DNA from: Spirochaetaceae bacterium
GTDB lineage: Bacteria; Spirochaetota; Spirochaetia; DSM-27196; SLAA01
DNA: 13,843 nt
Direction: 5' to 3'
Assembly (NCBI GenBank): GCA_003564775.1
Contig: PXEI01000067.1
Location: forward strand, 1-13,843
The notes beneath the pieces were generated by a model that saw only the letters and a program-made list of their open reading frames with translations, did no database searches and was not told the origin of the DNA. Both the position numbers and the translations under genes were made by a program. Positions 11,653-13,843 of the stretch are shown here, one piece after another (position 1 is the stretch's first letter; every line of letters begins with the position of its first letter).

Positions 11653-13843
11653 TCAGTTTGCCGGTTTCCCCAGTTGCAGTTCCTCAAGGTTCTCACAATG
11701 GTTTTTAAACTCGACAAAGGCAGTTCGCAGGTGTTCTAGAGCCTGCGCAGAGGCCGCTGTATCCTCTGCGCGTGAGGCATCTTCAAGTGTTTCAGCGGCA
11801 TTTCCCAAGGGTTTAGCCTCCAAATTCCAGGCCCCACCCTTGATCCCGTGCGACACGGTTCTGACAGATGAGAAGTTCCCCTCGGCAAGATCGTCACGCA
11901 ACTGATTGAGCTGCACATCTACCTTCAGTATGAACTCGCCAATCACCCGTCTGACTATGTCACTCTTGCCCATAAACGCCGCGACTGCTGCATCGTACTC
12001 AAAAGGCGAGTACTGCTGCGGGCTTAGCACCGCTGATTGAGCCTCCTGCCCCTTGAGAGCCTCCGGCTCGTGATCTGTCTTGAGGTAGCGCTCTAGAAAA
12101 GGAAGGAGATCATGACTCTTAAAGGGTTTGGTAAGATAGTCATCCATACCCGCCTCGGTACAACGCTCACGTTCACCTTTGAGGGCATTGGCAGTCACCG
12201 CAACTATAGGCGTGGTGATACCGGCCTCACGAATACGTTGGGTCGCTTCGTAGCCATTGAGATTCGGCATCTGTACATCCATAAACACAAGATCACAACC
12301 ATCCTCGGTCACTGCCTTTACCGCCTCTACTCCGTCCGAGGCAGTTATGGTCGTATAGCCCATCTTGCTTAGGATAGTCTGAAACAGCTGTTGATTAACA
12401 AAGTGATCCTCGGCAATCAGTACTCGGTAACGAGCATTCTCAGTCTTTGCCGACACTCGCCCATCTGCGAATGCGGGCCCGGAAGCTGCAGAGCTGCTGC
12501 TGCCAAGCGGCTCATCTACGCTCTCAAGCTCATCAACCTCCTCAAGCTCTTCAAGCTCACCCAGAGTCTCCAGTGTTTCAATCTCATCGACTGCGTCAAG
12601 TCTTTCCTCCGCAATCAGAACGGCGTACAGCGCGGCTGAGAGCTCGCGGCGCTTAACCGGCTTAGTTGCATAGGCCTGAAACCACTTAAGCAGTTTCATC
12701 TTTGCCTCGCCGTAACTCTTCCCTGCCGGACTCAGGAGTATGAGTTTGCTCTCCTGCAAAGCGTCATTAGCGCGAACTTCACTCGCGAAATGCCAGCCAT
12801 CCATACCGTGCATCTCCTGGTCAACCAGAATTGCATCAAACGCTTTGCCGGAAGCCACCGACTGCGCCAGAAGATCCAGTCCCTCTTTTCCGGACTCGGC
12901 GGCAGATACTGCGGCACCAAATGCATTCACATAGCGACCAATAACCTTGCGAGAGTTCGCATTGTCGTCGACTACCAGAACGCGTTTATTCTCAAGAAAC
13001 TTTGCAGGCCGCACCGCGACGGTTTTTTGCGGAGCCGTTAACGGCACCGTAAACCAGAAGGTTGAGCCTTCTGCCTCCTCACTCCGAACTCCGATGTTAC
13101 CACCCATAAGGTGCACCAGACTTTTGCTGATAGACAGCCCGAGCCCGGTACCGCCAAACTTTCGGGTTGTGGAGTCGTCTACCTGGCTGAACGCTCGGAA
13201 AAGCCGTTTGCGTTTCTCTGCCGGTATGCCGATACCGGTATCCTGCACCTCAAACAGCAGATCGTGAATCTGCCCATTCTTTGTGCGTGGTCGCACGCGT
13301 AGGTAGATCTCACCTGTTGATGTGAACTTTGTAGCGTTATTAAAAAGGTTAACTACGATCTGCCTGAGTCGAACAGGATCTCCCGAAATTCTATCCGGCA
13401 ACTCAGGCGAGAGAAAGGTTATTACCTCAAGGCCGCGTTTGTGCGCCTCAAGACTTACCATATCGACTGCATCTTCAACCATCGTCATGAGGTCAAACTC
13501 AATGTACTCGAGAGTGAGTTTACCTGCCTCGATCTTCGAGAAGTCCAGTATATCGTTAATGAGACCCAACAAGACATCGGCCGAAAAACGAATCTGGCGA
13601 CCATACTCGGCTTGTTCATCGTCCAGGCTTGTATCCAGAAGCAGCTCGGTAATTCCGGTAATGGTATGCAAAGGGGTTCGAATTTCGTGGCTCATGTTTG
13701 CGAGAAAAGCCGATTTCGTCCGTGTAGCCTTCTCTGCGGTTTCTTTAGCCCGCTCCAGTCGCTCGCGGCTGTGTTGTTCCTCGGTTGCATCCTGCGCTAG
13801 CAAGTGCAGCTGCGGCTGCTCCCCGGCTCCATCTAATCTGCTC
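11653..13843 (-). CDS. Hybrid sensor histidine kinase HisKA-HATPase-REC-REC-HPt (5' part beyond right edge)
   Basis: The visible 729 codons hold the signalling core of a phosphorelay kinase. The frame is open to the edge, and the first residues (LDGAGEQPQLHLLAQDATEEQ) look like the end of a PAS sensor domain, so the sensory part is missing. A coiled linker leads to HisKA with FLANMSHEIRTPL (phospho-His at 13687-13689). The ATPase follows, with N-box NLFNNATKF, DTGIGIP and GGTGLGLSI. REC1 is RVLVVDDNANSR with acceptor Asp in LVDQEMHGMDG and Lys in YATKPV. Next comes a strongly acidic linker rich in Glu-Leu pairs. REC2 is VLIAEDHFVNQQ, with Asp in FMDVQMPNLNG and Lys in YLTKPF. The C-terminal HPt has the accepting His in VSHGIKGGAWN. 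All phosphotransfer residues are present. An internal TTG at 13803 is not a credible start. Partner regulator and signal unknown; it is convergent with the transporter operon, so it is not clearly part of that pathway. Confidence 0.95.
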   Translation of the reverse strand, partial: SRLDGAGEQPQLHLLAQDATEEQHSRERLERAKETAEKATRTKSAFLANMSHEIRTPLHTITGITELLLDTSLDDEQAEYGRQIRFSADVLLGLINDILDFSKIEAGKLTLEYIEFDLMTMVEDAVDMVSLEAHKRGLEVITFLSPELPDRISGDPVRLRQIVVNLFNNATKFTSTGEIYLRVRPRTKNGQIHDLLFEVQDTGIGIPAEKRKRLFRAFSQVDDSTTRKFGGTGLGLSISKSLVHLMGGNIGVRSEEAEGSTFWFTVPLTAPQKTVAVRPAKFLENKRVLVVDDNANSRKVIGRYVNAFGAAVSAAESGKEGLDLLAQSVASGKAFDAILVDQEMHGMDGWHFASEVRANDALQESKLILLSPAGKSYGEAKMKLLKWFQAYATKPVKRRELSAALYAVLIAEERLDAVDEIETLETLGELEELEEVDELESVDEPLGSSSSAASGPAFADGRVSAKTENARYRVLIAEDHFVNQQLFQTILSKMGYTTITASDGVEAVKAVTEDGCDLVFMDVQMPNLNGYEATQRIREAGITTPIVAVTANALKGERERCTEAGMDDYLTKPFKSHDLLPFLERYLKTDHEPEALKGQEAQSAVLSPQQYSPFEYDAAVAAFMGKSDIVRRVIGEFILKVDVQLNQLRDDLAEGNFSSVRTVSHGIKGGAWNLEAKPLGNAAETLEDASRAEDTAASAQALEHLRTAFVEFKNHCENLEELQLGKPAN

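Noticed and set aside
13441..13800. 119-codon plus-strand open frame near the right edge
   Set aside because: It is antisense to the HisKA/ATPase part of the hybrid kinase, where all conserved motifs are on the minus strand.
13801..13803. TTG as the start of the hybrid kinase
   Set aside because: The frame stays open to the window edge and the residues before it look like the end of a PAS domain, so the gene continues beyond the window.

Overview
The window joins two unrelated pieces of DNA. Bases 1 to about 841 are very GC-rich. They carry the start of a cbb3 cytochrome oxidase gene (ccoN, minus strand), an FNR-type regulatory site and the first ~23 codons of a universal stress protein gene. 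The CcoN sequence closely resembles what I remember of Rhodobacterales (Alphaproteobacteria) proteins, and this divergent gene pair with an FnrL box is typical of that group. At about base 841 the reading changes mid-gene into more moderate-GC DNA with a different style. The stress-protein gene loses its 3' part and a peptidase-like membrane protein gene loses its 5' part at the same point, with no transposon or attachment site visible. A chimeric join (assembly or cloning) is the simplest explanation.

The right-hand 13 kb looks like ordinary, tightly packed bacterial chromosome. Its gene set (DapL-type lysine pathway, membrane-anchored M28-like protein, PTPS paralogue, large hybrid kinase) and moderate GC suggest a free-living spirochaete (Spirochaeta-like). 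This is an inference from memory with moderate confidence at best. Layout: a truncated M28-like membrane protein coupled to dinB (DNA polymerase IV); a minus-strand D-2-hydroxyacid dehydrogenase of glycerate-dehydrogenase type whose stop overlaps that of dinB; divergent from it, dapL (LL-diaminopimelate aminotransferase); a ~95-bp extremely GC-rich repeat and palindrome block; minus-strand ribA (GTP cyclohydrolase II); and, divergent from ribA, a five-gene plus-strand operon. The window ends inside a minus-strand hybrid histidine kinase (HisKA-HATPase-REC-REC-HPt) that runs off the right edge.

The most interesting part is 6206-11648. The ribA gene faces a tightly overlapping operon: stand-alone RibD-type reductase, Zn-less medium-chain dehydrogenase, PTPS/QueD-fold protein with a rewritten active site, family-4-like glycosyltransferase, and MFS transporter. 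GTP ring opening, side-chain reduction, pterin-fold chemistry, redox tailoring, glycosylation and export could together make and secrete a glycosylated pterin- or pyrimidine-like metabolite. I recall similar uncharacterised neighbourhoods (MDR + PTPS + glycosyltransferase + GCH II + RibD reductase) in actinobacteria and some proteobacteria. The product is not established by anything in the sequence.

I found no tRNA, rRNA, CRISPR array, insertion sequence or riboswitch. Apart from the GC-rich block, the ribA/ribD spacer and the ccoN/usp spacer, there is almost no intergenic DNA.
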